Part shown: in pieces, positions 50,524 through 59,647 of the stretch | Position numbering within the stretch: position 1 is the stretch's first letter | Layout: each line of letters begins with the position of its first letter | Assembly (NCBI RefSeq): GCF_012849375.1 | Contig: NZ_CP051684.1 | Location: forward strand, 6,324,001 to 6,388,000 | Length of the DNA: 64,000 nt | Reading direction: 5' to 3' | From: Duganella dendranthematis | GTDB taxonomy: Bacteria; Pseudomonadota; Gammaproteobacteria; Burkholderiales; Burkholderiaceae_D | Notes under the pieces: generated by a model | Told to the model about the DNA's origin: nothing | Databases searched by the model: none | Seen by the model: the letters and a program-made list of their open reading frames with translations, nothing else | Translations under genes and position numbers: made by a program

Positions 50524-52001
50524 TGCCCACTGAAATCAACTGGACCGCGCTCAGCGTCTTCATCTTCTTCTTTGTGCTGGTGACGGTGCTGGGCTTCGGC
50601 GCCTCGCGCTGGATGGGCAGCAAGCAAAAGGACGGCAACCACCTGGAAGAATGGGGCCTCGGCGGCCGTAACTTCGGCGCGTGGATCACCTGGTTCCTGG
50701 TCGGCGGCGACTTCTACACCGCCTACACCGTGATCGCCGTGCCGGCGCTGGTGTACGCGGTCGGCGCCTATGGCTTCTTCGCCCTGCCCTACACCATCCT
50801 GGTGTACCCGATTGTTTACACCATCATGCCCAAGCTGTGGCACGCGGCGCAGAAAGCCGGCCATGTCACCGCTGCCGATGTGGTGTTCGGCCGCTATCGT
50901 TCGCGTCCACTGGAATTCGCCATCGCCCTGACCGGCGTGGTCGCCACCATGCCTTACATCGCGCTGCAACTGGTGGGCATGGAAGTGGTGATCAAGGCGC
51001 TCGGCCTGACCGGCGAACTGCCGCTGGCCGCCGCCTTCGTCATCCTGGCGCTGTACACCTACGCGGCCGGCCTGCGCGCGCCGGCGCTGATCGCCTTCGT
51101 CAAGGACCTGATGATTTACATCGTGGTGCTGGTGGCGGTGGTGCTGGTGCCGATGAAACTGGGCGGCTACGGCGCGGTGTTCTCGGCCGCCGGCGACGCC
51201 TTCGCCGCCAAGGGCGGCGCCACCGGCCTGACGCTGAAATCGGCGCAGATCCTGCCGTTCGCCACGCTGGCCCTGGGTTCGGCCATGGCGGCCTTCATGT
51301 ATCCGCACACGCTGACCGGCATCTTCGCCGCCAACAGCGCGGACACCATCCGCAAGAACGCCGTGTTCCTGCCGGCCTACACCATCCTGCTTGGCCTGAT
51401 CGCGCTGCTGGGCTTCATGGCGTATGCGGCCCATATCACCGTCGCCAGTAATAACGACGTGGTGCCGGCGCTGTTCAACGCCCTGTTCCCGAGCTGGTTC
51501 AGCGGCTTTGCCTTCGCCGCCATCGCCATCGGCGCGCTGGTGCCGGCAGCGGTGATGTCGATCGGCGCTGCCAATCTGTTCACCCGCAATTTCTGGAAGC
51601 CGTATGTCAATCCGGCCGTCACGCCGGCCGGCGAAGCCAAGGTGGCCAAGCTGGTGTCGCTGGTGGTCAAGGTCGGCGCGCTGGTGTTCATCCTATTCTT
51701 GCCGACCAAGTTCGCCCTGGACCTGCAACTGCTGGGCGGCGTGTGGATCCTGCAGACCTTCCCGTCGGTGGTGTTCGGGCTGTTCTTCGGCTGGTTCGGC
51801 GCCCGCGCGCTGCTCAGCGGCTGGGCAGTCGGCATCGTCGCCGGCAGCCTGCTGGCGTTCAGCGACGGCATCAAGCCGGTGCACACCTTCATCATCGGCG
51901 GCGACGGTTACACCGCCTACACCGGCCTGACGGCGCTGCTACTGAACATCGTCATCGCCGTCATCGTGCAACTGGTGGCGGGAGAAAAGCGCAAGGCCTG
52001 A
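50523..52001 (+). CDS. mctP: Sodium:solute symporter, MctP-type monocarboxylate transporter
   Basis: A 492-residue protein with about 13 membrane helices. The SSS family signature is visible in EWGLGGRNFGAWITWFLVGG and YTAYTVIAVPALVYAVGAYG, with a conserved GALVPAAVMSIGAANLFTRN segment. Together with the small DUF3311 protein immediately before it, it matches the MctP-type uptake systems for lactate, pyruvate, propionate or similar short acids. It imports the substrate with Na+ or H+. The coupling to DUF3311 strengthens the call; the exact substrate does not follow from the sequence. Confidence 0.85.
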   Translation: MPTEINWTALSVFIFFFVLVTVLGFGASRWMGSKQKDGNHLEEWGLGGRNFGAWITWFLVGGDFYTAYTVIAVPALVYAVGAYGFFALPYTILVYPIVYTIMPKLWHAAQKAGHVTAADVVFGRYRSRPLEFAIALTGVVATMPYIALQLVGMEVVIKALGLTGELPLAAAFVILALYTYAAGLRAPALIAFVKDLMIYIVVLVAVVLVPMKLGGYGAVFSAAGDAFAAKGGATGLTLKSAQILPFATLALGSAMAAFMYPHTLTGIFAANSADTIRKNAVFLPAYTILLGLIALLGFMAYAAHITVASNNDVVPALFNALFPSWFSGFAFAAIAIGALVPAAVMSIGAANLFTRNFWKPYVNPAVTPAGEAKVAKLVSLVVKVGALVFILFLPTKFALDLQLLGGVWILQTFPSVVFGLFFGWFGARALLSGWAVGIVAGSLLAFSDGIKPVHTFIIGGDGYTAYTGLTALLLNIVIAVIVQLVAGEKRKA

Positions 52002-52077
52002 CCTTGTCATAGAACTGTCACAGGAATAGGATAGTATCCCGCACGCCAAACTATCCTATCCAACCTGACGACACTCT

Positions 52078-53748
52078 ATGACCAAGCATCTGTCCCTGCG
52101 CGCAATCACCATTGCCGCATCCTGCCTCGCGCTGTCCCACGTTTCGGCCGCCCCTGCGGCGCCGACCACCGCCTCCACCCTGCCCAAGCTGGTGGTGGTG
52201 CTGGTGGTCGATGGCCTGCCGAACGAGCAGGTACAACGTTACCGCGACCAGTTTGGCCAGGGCGGCTTGCGCCGCATGCTGGACCAGGGCGCGTCCTTCA
52301 GCGACGCGCACCAGGCGCATGGCGTCACGGTCACCGCCATCGGCCATAGCGCCGTGCTGACCGGTGCCTATCCTTACGTGCACGGCATCATCGGCAATAA
52401 CTGGATCGATCCGGTCACCAAGAAATCGGTCTACTGCACCGAAGACACCAACTACACCTACATCGGCGAAGAGACCAAGCCGAGCGACGGCACCTCGCCG
52501 GCCAAGCTCAAAGTCGACACGCTGGGCGATGAACTGCGCTACGCCACCGGCAGCCGCAGCAAAGTGATCACCGTCTCCGGCAAGGACCGCGGCGCCATCC
52601 TGCTGGCGGGTAAAACCGGCACCGCCTATATGTACATGGACAAAACCGGCCACTTCGCCAGCAGCACCTACTACATGAAGCAGCACCCGGAATGGGCGCA
52701 GAAGTACCTGGCCGCCAAGCCGCAGGACCGCTACTACGGCAAGACCTGGGCGCCGCTGCTGCCGGAATCGGCCTACGCCAGCGACGCGCCGGAAGACCTG
52801 AACATTCCGAAAGCCGGTTCGCATAACCGCCTGCCGTACACCTATTACAGCGAAAGCGGCGAGATCGACGCCGGCTACTACGCCAGCCTGCGCGTCGGCC
52901 CCTTCCTCGATCAACTGACGCTGGACTTCGCGCGCGCCGCCGTCGAAGGCGAAAACCTCGGCCGCAATCCGGCCGGCGTGCCGGACCTGCTGGGCGTCAG
53001 CCTGTCGGCGCACGATTACGTCAATCACGCCTTCGGCCCGGAGAGCAAACTGTCGCACGACCACCTGCAACGCCTGGACCGCATGCTGGCCGACTTCTTC
53101 AACTACCTGGATAAACGCGTCGGCATGGACAATGTGCTGGTGGTGCTGACCGCCGATCACGGCTTCCCGAACACGCCGGAATTCGCTAAAACCCAGAACC
53201 TCGATGCCCAGCGCATCGACGGCGACAAGATGATGGCCGCACTGGACCAGCATCTGGCCGCCAAGTTTGGCGTGTCCAAACTGGTGCAAGCCTGGTCGCT
53301 GCCGAACATCCACCTGGACTACGCGCTGGCCGAGCAAAACAAACTGAAACGCGAAGACGTGGAAAACGCCGCCGCACGCTATCTGCTGGCGCAGAACGGC
53401 ATCGTCGACACCTTCACCCGCACCCAGTTTGAAAGCGGCGCGGTGCAAGGCACGCATATCAACACCCTGATGCGCCGCGCCTGGAACCGCGAACTGTCGG
53501 GCGACCTGATGGTGGTTACCAAACCGTTCTGGTACTTCGGCACCGGCGTCAGCGGCACCTCGCACGGCTCGCCGTACGCCTACGACACCAACGTGCCACT
53601 GATGATCATGGGTAAACGCTGGATCAAGCCGGGCGCCTACGGCCAGTATGCCGAAGTAGTCGACATCGCGCCGACGCTGGCCAACCTGCTGCACGTCCGC
53701 CCACCGGCCGGCTCGGAAGGCCGCGTGCTGACCGAAACCCTGCGTTAA
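52078..53748 (+). CDS. Exported alkaline phosphatase, PafA-like (type I phosphodiesterase/NPP superfamily)
   Basis: A 556-residue protein with a signal peptide (cleavage near VSAAP). The metal-binding and nucleophile region is LVVVLVVDGLPNEQVQRY, then HGVTVTAIGHSAVLTG (with a Thr or Ser nucleophile as in PafA), the second metal site SLSAHDYVNHAFGP, VLTADHGFPN and the late GTSHGSPYAYDTNVPLMIMG. This order fits phosphate-irrepressible PafA-type phosphomonoesterases, active in the periplasm. Single gene after mctP with its own 76-bp leader; no Pho box identified by eye. Confidence 0.88.
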   Translation: MTKHLSLRAITIAASCLALSHVSAAPAAPTTASTLPKLVVVLVVDGLPNEQVQRYRDQFGQGGLRRMLDQGASFSDAHQAHGVTVTAIGHSAVLTGAYPYVHGIIGNNWIDPVTKKSVYCTEDTNYTYIGEETKPSDGTSPAKLKVDTLGDELRYATGSRSKVITVSGKDRGAILLAGKTGTAYMYMDKTGHFASSTYYMKQHPEWAQKYLAAKPQDRYYGKTWAPLLPESAYASDAPEDLNIPKAGSHNRLPYTYYSESGEIDAGYYASLRVGPFLDQLTLDFARAAVEGENLGRNPAGVPDLLGVSLSAHDYVNHAFGPESKLSHDHLQRLDRMLADFFNYLDKRVGMDNVLVVLTADHGFPNTPEFAKTQNLDAQRIDGDKMMAALDQHLAAKFGVSKLVQAWSLPNIHLDYALAEQNKLKREDVENAAARYLLAQNGIVDTFTRTQFESGAVQGTHINTLMRRAWNRELSGDLMVVTKPFWYFGTGVSGTSHGSPYAYDTNVPLMIMGKRWIKPGAYGQYAEVVDIAPTLANLLHVRPPAGSEGRVLTETLR

Positions 53749-53760
53749 ATTGCTGCGGCA

Positions 53761-53776
53761 AGGCCCGACCGGGCCT
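53761..53776 (+). terminator. Short GC hairpin after the phosphatase gene
   Basis: AGGCCCG and CGGGCCT form a 7-bp perfect stem with two bases between, starting 12 bp after the phosphatase stop. There is no T tract, so termination would need Rho. A second inverted repeat, ACGATGGC (53799-53806) and GCCATCGT (53824-53831), follows. The rest of the 251-bp gap up to 53975 shows no convincing gene. Confidence 0.45.
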
Positions 53777-53975
53777 GCGCCGCTCTCCCCTTCGGCGGAC
53801 GATGGCGACAGCCAGAAGATGGGGCCATCGTTTGCTGTGAAGTGTGTTGCCAATGCGGCTACGCCAACGTCTCCGGGCAATGACACGTGTTTGTCACCGC
53901 TGGCCTGGGACGGCATCGCCGCCGGATTCCCTCCCCACCTCTGCAGAAAATCCCGAACTCCACTATAGTTGACCT

Positions 53976-53993
53976 CTTTTAGTTAACTGAAAG
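53976..53993. promoter_or_regulatory. Palindromic operator candidate just upstream of the MFS exporter
   Basis: CTTTTAGTTAACTGAAAG is an 18-bp near-perfect palindrome (8 of 9 positions per arm) ending six bases before the GTG start. Its GAAAG end doubles as the only Shine-Dalgarno-like sequence. A further TAGTTGAC lies upstream at 53966-53973. A repressor bound here would block transcription start or elongation; a MarR-, HxlR- or TetR-type protein is likely. Confidence 0.55.
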
Positions 53994-53999
53994 TACACA

Positions 54000-55175
54000 G
54001 TGACGGATACGAACAAGAAGCCCACCTGGGCGTTGCTGGCATTGGCCGTCGGCGCCTTCGGCATCGGCACCACCGAATTTTCGCCTATGGGACTGCTGCC
54101 TGTCATCGCCGAAGGCGTGCACGTCTCCATCCCCAGCGCCGGCCTGTTAATCAGCGCCTACGCGCTGGGCGTCATGATCGGCGCACCGATCATGACACTG
54201 CTGCTGGCGCGTCTGCGCGCCAAGCATGCGCTGGTTGTGCTGCTGTCGATTTTCGTGGTTGGCAATCTGCTGTCGGCCATGGCGCCCGGCTACTGGACAC
54301 TGCTCGCCTCGCGCTTGGTCACCAGCCTGAATCACGGCGCCTTCTTCGGTATCGGTTCGGTGGTGGCGGCCAACCTGGTCACGCCGGACAAACGCGCCAG
54401 CGCGGTGGCCACAATGTTCATGGGACTGACGATTGCCAATATCGGCGGCGTGCCAGCGGCAACCTGGATCGGCCAGCAGATCGGCTGGCGCATGGCGTTT
54501 GCTGGCACTGCGGGACTGGGCCTGCTGGCGATGGCGGCGCTGGTGCTCGCACTGCCACGCGGCGAAATGGGCGCGATGCCCGACATCCGCAAAGAGCTTC
54601 GCGTGCTGGCCCGCCCGGTGGTGCTGATGGCGTTAGCCACCACGGTCATGGGCTCGGCCGCCATGTTCACCGTCTATACGTATATCGCACCGATCCTGAC
54701 CACGCTGACCGGCGCCTCGGGTACGTTTGTGACGCTGGCGCTGGTGCTGATTGGGGTCGGCTTCACGCTCGGTAACGGCATCGGCGGCAAGCTGGCCGAT
54801 TGGTCGCTGGATGGCGCCACCAAGATCTTCCTGGCGTCATTGGCGGTGATCATGCTGGCCTTGCCATTGCTGTTTACCAGCCATTGGGGAGCGCTGATTG
54901 GTGTCGTGCTGTGGGGTGCGGCCGCGTTTGCGATTGTGCCGCCGGTGCAAATCCGCGTGATGCACGCGGCGGCCGAGGCGCCGGGACTGGCGTCGTCGGT
55001 CAACGTCGGCGCCTTCAACCTAGGCAACGCTGCGGGTGCCGCCATCGGTAGCGCGGTCATCTCGGCCGGCATGGGCTACGCCGCAGTGCCGGTCGCCGGC
55101 GCCGTGATGGCCGCCGCCGGTCTGCTGCTGGTATTTGCCGGCCGCGCGGTCGGCGCGCAGCCGGCAGCGGTTTAA
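54000..55175 (+). CDS. MFS exporter, AraJ/PbuE-like (drug or sugar efflux)
   Basis: A 391-residue, 12-helix major facilitator starting at GTG 54000. It has the N-terminal FGIGTTEFSPMGLLPVIAEG and YALGVMIGAPIMTLLLARLR (motif A-like) segments of the DHA1 arabinose-efflux/PbuE-type family, followed by HGAFFGIGSVVAANLV. These proteins export drugs, purines or sugars out of the cytoplasm. The palindrome at 53976-53993 suggests repression. It is convergent with the lone receiver gene, their stops overlapping by four bases. Confidence 0.9.
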   Translation: MTDTNKKPTWALLALAVGAFGIGTTEFSPMGLLPVIAEGVHVSIPSAGLLISAYALGVMIGAPIMTLLLARLRAKHALVVLLSIFVVGNLLSAMAPGYWTLLASRLVTSLNHGAFFGIGSVVAANLVTPDKRASAVATMFMGLTIANIGGVPAATWIGQQIGWRMAFAGTAGLGLLAMAALVLALPRGEMGAMPDIRKELRVLARPVVLMALATTVMGSAAMFTVYTYIAPILTTLTGASGTFVTLALVLIGVGFTLGNGIGGKLADWSLDGATKIFLASLAVIMLALPLLFTSHWGALIGVVLWGAAAFAIVPPVQIRVMHAAAEAPGLASSVNVGAFNLGNAAGAAIGSAVISAGMGYAAVPVAGAVMAAAGLLLVFAGRAVGAQPAAV

Positions 55176-55540
55176 CCGAGGTTGTTCAGATACTGGTTCA
55201 GATGATCGAAGTTCAGCGGCTTGGAAAAGTGCTGCGTAAAGCCCGCCGCGACGGCCTTCTTGGCCGAATCGCGGTCGGCTGAACCGGTCAGCGCGATGAT
55301 CGGCACCGATTCGGCGCCAGGCATGCGGCGAATCGCCCGCACTGCGCCAAAGCCATCCATCCATGGCATGCCGAGATCCATGATGATCGCCTTCGGCATC
55401 GCATCGCGTACCCAGTCGCAAGCCTCGTAGCCATTATGCGCCGAGGCGGTCTCGTAACCCTGACATTGCAGCAGAGCCGACAGCGACTCCACCATATCGA
55501 CATTGTCATCTACTACCAGAACTTGTTGTGCGCTTGCCAT
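55172..55540 (-). CDS. Single-domain response regulator (receiver only)
   Basis: A 122-residue stand-alone receiver. All phosphorelay residues are present: VVDDNVDMVESL, phospho-acceptor Asp55 in IIMDLGMPWMDG, Thr in IIALTGSAD and Lys in HFSKPLNF. There is no output domain, so it must act through a partner, as CheY-like or phosphorelay intermediate proteins do. No kinase is adjacent. Confidence 0.9.
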   Translation of the reverse strand: MASAQQVLVVDDNVDMVESLSALLQCQGYETASAHNGYEACDWVRDAMPKAIIMDLGMPWMDGFGAVRAIRRMPGAESVPIIALTGSADRDSAKKAVAAGFTQHFSKPLNFDHLNQYLNNLG

Positions 55541-55730
55541 TTTTGCCTCGCCTTTTATTTAATCGGTGAAAGCATCGTAGCAAACGGATGAGCTAAGGAA
55601 TGTTCGCTAGCGCACCCTGTTGCAATTGCGTCCATCCCTATCCGAGGGTAGGCCGCGCAGCGCGCCGGCGCGAATGACAGTACAATAACTATCCGTCAAC
55701 CTGTGTGACGGCGTATTGGAGATAATAAGT

Positions 55731-56630
55731 ATGAAGTATATCGCTGTAGGTTTTCTGTTTCTCTGCATTCTGCACGTCCATTTTCGCGGCAAGGTGCGCC
55801 TGCCTTTCATGCGCCAATTGTTCGACCACTCGTCGTTCATGGCGCCGATCAACCTGTTCATGCAGCTGTTGTCGCGCGTCCCTGCGCAGCCGTTTCTGAA
55901 TGAAGGGCCGTGGGACGATCTGGCGCCGCTGAAGCAGAACTGGCAAGTCATCCGGGCCGAGGCGGTGAATCTGCTGGCGCTGCAAAAAATTAAGGCCGCC
56001 GAGCAAAACAACGACGCCGGCTTCAATTCCTTCTTTAAAACCGGCTGGAAGCGGTTTTACTTGAAATGGTACGCTGCCGGCCATCCGTCCGCTGAGCGCC
56101 TGTGCCCGCAGACGGTGGCACTGCTGCGCGGGATTCCATCGGTGAAGGCAGCGATGTTTGCCGAACTGCCGCCCGGCGCCAAGCTCAACCCGCACCGCGA
56201 CCCGTATGCCGGCTCGCTGCGGTATCACCTTGGCCTGTCCACGCCGAACGACGACCGCTGCTTCATCGAAGTCGATGGACAGCGGCATAGCTGGCGCGAT
56301 GGCGAGAGCGTGATCTTCGACGAAACCTTTATCCACTGGGCCATTAACGACAGCGAGACCAACCGCGTCATCTTGTTCTGCGACATTGAACGCCCGATGC
56401 GCTTTCGCTGGGCGCAGGCGGTCAACCGCTGGCTGGGACGCACGCTGATGACCGCCGCCAGCTCCCCCAACGAGACCGGCGACCAGACCGGCCTGATCAG
56501 CAAGCTGTTCACGATTTCGTTTGTCATGGGGCAGTACCGGCGTCGCTACAAAGCATGGAATAAAACCGCCTACCAAGTCACCAAGGCGGCACTGATTATC
56601 GGTTTGGTGGGGTTGATTGTCTGGTTATAG
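55731..56630 (+). CDS. lpxO: LpxO-type lipid A 2-hydroxylase
   Basis: A 299-residue protein that aligns by eye over its whole length with Salmonella LpxO. The N-terminal membrane helix and HVHFRGKVRLPFMRQL are followed by DHSSFMAPIN, GFNSFFKTGWKRFYLKWY, HPSAERLCPQTVALLR, the Fe(II)/2-oxoglutarate dioxygenase site HRDPYAGSLRYHLGL (His-x-Asp) and DETFIHWAIND (distal His), and a C-terminal membrane helix. It should hydroxylate the secondary acyl chain of lipid A at position 2 at the inner membrane. GGAG precedes the start at 55731. It is a single gene with its own promoter region. Confidence 0.92.
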   Translation: MKYIAVGFLFLCILHVHFRGKVRLPFMRQLFDHSSFMAPINLFMQLLSRVPAQPFLNEGPWDDLAPLKQNWQVIRAEAVNLLALQKIKAAEQNNDAGFNSFFKTGWKRFYLKWYAAGHPSAERLCPQTVALLRGIPSVKAAMFAELPPGAKLNPHRDPYAGSLRYHLGLSTPNDDRCFIEVDGQRHSWRDGESVIFDETFIHWAINDSETNRVILFCDIERPMRFRWAQAVNRWLGRTLMTAASSPNETGDQTGLISKLFTISFVMGQYRRRYKAWNKTAYQVTKAALIIGLVGLIVWL

Positions 56631-56752
56631 AGAGCCAAGATCAACAGTGGGCGCGGCGCTTGAATGGCCGAACATGCGAAAAGCAGTACTGTGAGCGGCG
56701 ATGCCTTCGGTATCGCCGATTCGTAAAGGGAGCGTATTCCGCTTCAATAGTG

Positions 56753-57178
56753 CTAGGTGTTGTCACTATTCGACGTTCGCTCGGCATTCAATCTTCGCAG
56801 GGCAGGCTCATGTTGCTCGGCCCATATCCACAGACTACAAAACGCAGCGCACAGGCTGGTTCCCATTTCCGTTAGCTCGTATTCCACGCGTGGGGGCACT
56901 TCCGGGTACACCGTTCGTAACACCAGCCCATCCGCCTCCAGCTGCCGCAGGGTTTTTGTCAGCATGCGCTGACTGATTGCCCCCACCATCTCCCCGACCC
57001 GCGTGAAGCGCTGCCTGCCGTTTTGATGCAGGACTTCAAGGACGCACATCGTCCATTTGTCAGCGACGCGACCAAGAACGTTAAGGACCAGGGCGTCAAG
57101 TTCTTGCCGTGGCTGTTGGTTCATATTGGCGGCGCCACCCGGCTGGAAAATAACACTTCTCTTTTCTGCTTTGGCCAT
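56753..57178 (-). CDS. HxlR-family transcriptional regulator
   Basis: A 141-residue winged-helix regulator. The HxlR core is LGRVADKWTMCVLEVL, RFTRVGEMVGAISQRMLTKT, LRQLEADGLVLRTVYPEVPP and RVEYELTEMG. A Cys in TMCVL could be redox-sensitive, as in some HxlR proteins that sense electrophiles. It starts at 57178 (or 57124, MNQQPRQ, if the weakly conserved extension is not used) and is divergent from the SDR gene, which it probably represses. Confidence 0.92.
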   Translation of the reverse strand: MAKAEKRSVIFQPGGAANMNQQPRQELDALVLNVLGRVADKWTMCVLEVLHQNGRQRFTRVGEMVGAISQRMLTKTLRQLEADGLVLRTVYPEVPPRVEYELTEMGTSLCAAFCSLWIWAEQHEPALRRLNAERTSNSDNT

Positions 57179-57205
57179 TAGGGCTTCCCATTAGTTACCA
57201 TTGTG

Positions 57206-57220
57206 TTTGTACCCCACAAA
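57206..57220. promoter_or_regulatory. Candidate HxlR operator in the divergent HxlR/SDR region
   Basis: TTTGT-ACCCC-ACAAA (57206-57220) is a short inverted repeat centred between the two divergent starts (28 bp from the HxlR start, 105 bp from the SDR start). The position fits joint control of both genes; the motif is short, so confidence is modest. Confidence 0.35.
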
Positions 57221-57324
57221 TAAGTGCCTACTTCCTTTGTGAGAGTAACGAGGCTAGGCTATCACAAGTTTCTGACGATGTGCCGCCAGAAGCACCCTAA
57301 CTTTGACAAATACAAGGAACAGTT

Positions 57325-58086
57325 ATGAAGACGAATGGAAATACCATACTTATTACAGGCGGTGGCTCCGGCATCGGTCGCGGATTGGCCGAAGCGTTTC
57401 ATCAGCGCGGAAATCAAGTCATCATCGCGGGTCGCCGTCAAGAGATGCTCGATGAAGTCGCCAACGCCAATCCCGGTATCGCCACGGCCCTGCTGGACGT
57501 CACGGACACGGCAGACATCGACCGTTTTTCGCACCAGATGAAAAGCGAGTACCCATCGCTGAATATGGTCATTCATAACGCCGGAATTATGCGTGCTGAA
57601 GATTGGACCGCAGCGACCGTCGATACCGCGACGGCCCACGCAACAATCATGACGAATTTGGTGGCGCCGATTATGCTGACTGCGGCATTGCTCCCGCTGT
57701 TGCGCAAGCAGGCGCAATCAACCGTGGTAACGGTTTCGTCTGGACTGGCTTTCGTGCCGCTGGCTCTCGCCCCGACATATTGCGCCACCAAGGCGGCAAT
57801 TCATTCGTTCAGCGAGTCGCTGCGTCATCAGTTGAAAGACACTAGCGTGGACGTCATTGAAATTGCTCCGCCTTATGTACAGACAGAGTTGATGAGTGCG
57901 CAACAGGCTACCGACCCGAATGCCATGCCGCTTCAGGCATTTATCGATGAGGTCGTCGGCCTTCTGGAAACGCAGCCTCATATTGAAGAAGTTCTAGTTC
58001 AGCGCGTCCACCGCCAGCGCTTCGCCGCCGAAAAGGGGCAAGCTGATTACAAGGAATTTTTCGAGATGGTTAACAGCAAACGTTAA
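57325..58086 (+). CDS. Short-chain dehydrogenase/reductase
   Basis: A 253-residue classical SDR. It has the coenzyme-binding TGGGSGIGRG near residue 13, NAG in VIHNAGIMRAEDW, the catalytic Ser in VTVSSGLAF and YCATK as YxxxK. The C-terminal PPYVQTEL follows the usual substrate-loop entrance, and the protein is closest in layout to DltE-like SDRs. It reduces or oxidises an unknown carbonyl or alcohol. It probably responds to the divergent HxlR regulator, an arrangement common in quinone or electrophile response. Confidence 0.92.
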   Translation: MKTNGNTILITGGGSGIGRGLAEAFHQRGNQVIIAGRRQEMLDEVANANPGIATALLDVTDTADIDRFSHQMKSEYPSLNMVIHNAGIMRAEDWTAATVDTATAHATIMTNLVAPIMLTAALLPLLRKQAQSTVVTVSSGLAFVPLALAPTYCATKAAIHSFSESLRHQLKDTSVDVIEIAPPYVQTELMSAQQATDPNAMPLQAFIDEVVGLLETQPHIEEVLVQRVHRQRFAAEKGQADYKEFFEMVNSKR

Positions 58087-58125
58087 GGTCCATAGGAGCG
58101 GTCGCACAACGATCGCTGCTGCCCG

Positions 58126-58356
58126 TCAGCAGAATTTCGACTCATAACTGCTGGGTTCCTGGCCGTTTAATTCTCTGAAGCGGCTTACAATCTCGTCTCG
58201 AGGTAGGGAATCCCTTGCGCTAGATTCTCAATGTACGGAATAAGCGACGTTGATTTCGTGAGTGAATATGCCGCGCAACTCCGTAGGCAAACTCACCTCA
58301 GCGCTGTTGCCCATTTCTGAATTGGCACTCCATAAATCTTCCAGATGTTGACACAT
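58126..58356 (-). pseudogene. Possible decayed small gene in the 322-bp gap before the lyase operon
   Basis: On the minus strand an ATG at 58356 opens a frame (LEDLWSANSEMGNSAEVSLP, then ELRGIFTHEINVAYSVH) that stops at 58228. The same frame continues after the stop to 58126 with DEIVSRFRELNGQEPSSYES, which looks like real protein, and a short alternative-frame piece IENLAQGIPYLETR spans the break. This suggests an old gene damaged by small indels. I do not recognise the family; the sequence could also be chance. The rest of the gap 58087-58408 holds only a weak stem-loop at 58097-58117. Confidence 0.3.
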
Positions 58357-58408
58357 AGTAGATTCATCGCAAATATCAAGTCAACGCAAGAATGGGCAAC
58401 GTGTCAGC

Positions 58409-59647
58409 CTACTCCAACGGCAGTATCAGCGCATCCAGCTGGCCGGGATAATGCTCCAGCAACCAGCGCGCCTTTTGCGCGAATAACGGCTCGCTTTTGT
58501 AGGCGCGGGCGGCGGCTAGCATATTGTGCATCGCGTGCTTGTTGATGCCGTCTACCGAGCCTTCCTTGGGATCGATTTCCGGATACGGCCACTTCTCCCC
58601 ATTCACATAATGCGCAACGAAACGATAGCCCTGGGCGATGCTATGCGCGTCTTCTCCATGCTCCCAGACTTTCTGTCCCGTCAGTTCACCATAGCGCCCG
58701 AGATAGCCAAATGCTTCCAGCGCAAAATTAACGTAGCCGGATGGCCGCGTGCGTTCCAGCTCCGCGACAAGCTTGCCTTCACGGTCGATCTGGCCGGCGA
58801 TACGGCGGATCTTGGTGATGTCCAGCTCGCGCTTGGCGATCTCCTGCTGTCCCGTGTACAAGGCATACGCCACCACTTGCGCGGAATAGAAGGTGCCGTG
58901 GTTGTTGTGTGCGTTGCTCTCTTCAAAACCGTTGCGGCTGTTTAGCAGCCAGTTCAGGTAGTCGCGATACCAGGCGCGCACGCCGGCGTTTTCGGCGTCG
59001 CTCAGGGCCTCGGTAGGTTGCAGCAAGGCCAGGCTGTCCATCACGTCGATCAGCGACCGGCTGCTGATGATGCCGATGCCGCGTCCGTTCACGCGGCCCG
59101 GAATCGCCTGCCCGTAATCCAGGTTGGGATTCATGCGGGTTTCCGGCGCGAGGAACCAGGCGCGGGACAGTTCGCCCGCCTTCAGCGCATATTTCTGTTC
59201 GCCGGTGAAGTACCAGGCCAGCGCCAGCACCGTGACGTCATGCGAGAACTTGCCCATGCGGGTGCTGTCCGTGCCGTCGGTGGACGAGGCCGGATTGTGC
59301 ACGCCATCCTTGCGGATGTAAGGCAAGCCGTCCGTTTTCGCCGGATCGGGCCACCAGTACGGCCCGAAGCTGAAGAAATCATGCTTGTCGCCACTGGCCG
59401 GACTCAGGGTCTTGTCCACCACGCTGTAACGCCGGTGGGTCAGCGCCGCATTCGCCTCCTTCAGCAACGCGTCATACGATGGCAGGTAAAGCAGATCATG
59501 CGCCGCCAGCTTCTGTTTGGCCAGCGCCAGCTCGGCCGGATCGTAGGTATAGAACTGCGACGGCGATGCCGCCAGCGCCGCACCGGACAGGCTCGCGGCC
59601 AACCAGGCCGCGCACCACAGGGAACGTTGGATCATCTTGGCTCGCAT
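58409..59647 (-). CDS. Exported polysaccharide lyase, alginate-lyase (PL5/PF05426-like) family
   Basis: A 412-residue protein with a signal peptide (LWCAAWLAASLSGAALA). The alginate-lyase-family landmarks are FSFGPYWWPDP, ETRMNPNLDYGQAIPG, RGIGIISSRSLIDV and SNAHNNHGTFYSAQ, where the NNH corresponds to the catalytic asparagine-histidine pair of PL5 lyases. It should cleave a uronic-acid polysaccharide by beta-elimination in the periplasm, although many family members are not true alginate lyases. The start overlaps the TonB receptor stop (TGATG). Third gene of the lyase/receptor/lyase operon. Confidence 0.87.
   Translation of the reverse strand: MRAKMIQRSLWCAAWLAASLSGAALAASPSQFYTYDPAELALAKQKLAAHDLLYLPSYDALLKEANAALTHRRYSVVDKTLSPASGDKHDFFSFGPYWWPDPAKTDGLPYIRKDGVHNPASSTDGTDSTRMGKFSHDVTVLALAWYFTGEQKYALKAGELSRAWFLAPETRMNPNLDYGQAIPGRVNGRGIGIISSRSLIDVMDSLALLQPTEALSDAENAGVRAWYRDYLNWLLNSRNGFEESNAHNNHGTFYSAQVVAYALYTGQQEIAKRELDITKIRRIAGQIDREGKLVAELERTRPSGYVNFALEAFGYLGRYGELTGQKVWEHGEDAHSIAQGYRFVAHYVNGEKWPYPEIDPKEGSVDGINKHAMHNMLAAARAYKSEPLFAQKARWLLEHYPGQLDALILPLE

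Noticed and set aside
58097..58117. Stem-loop after the SDR gene as a terminator
   Set aside because: The stem AGCGGTCG/CGATCGCT has a mismatch, and no T tract follows.
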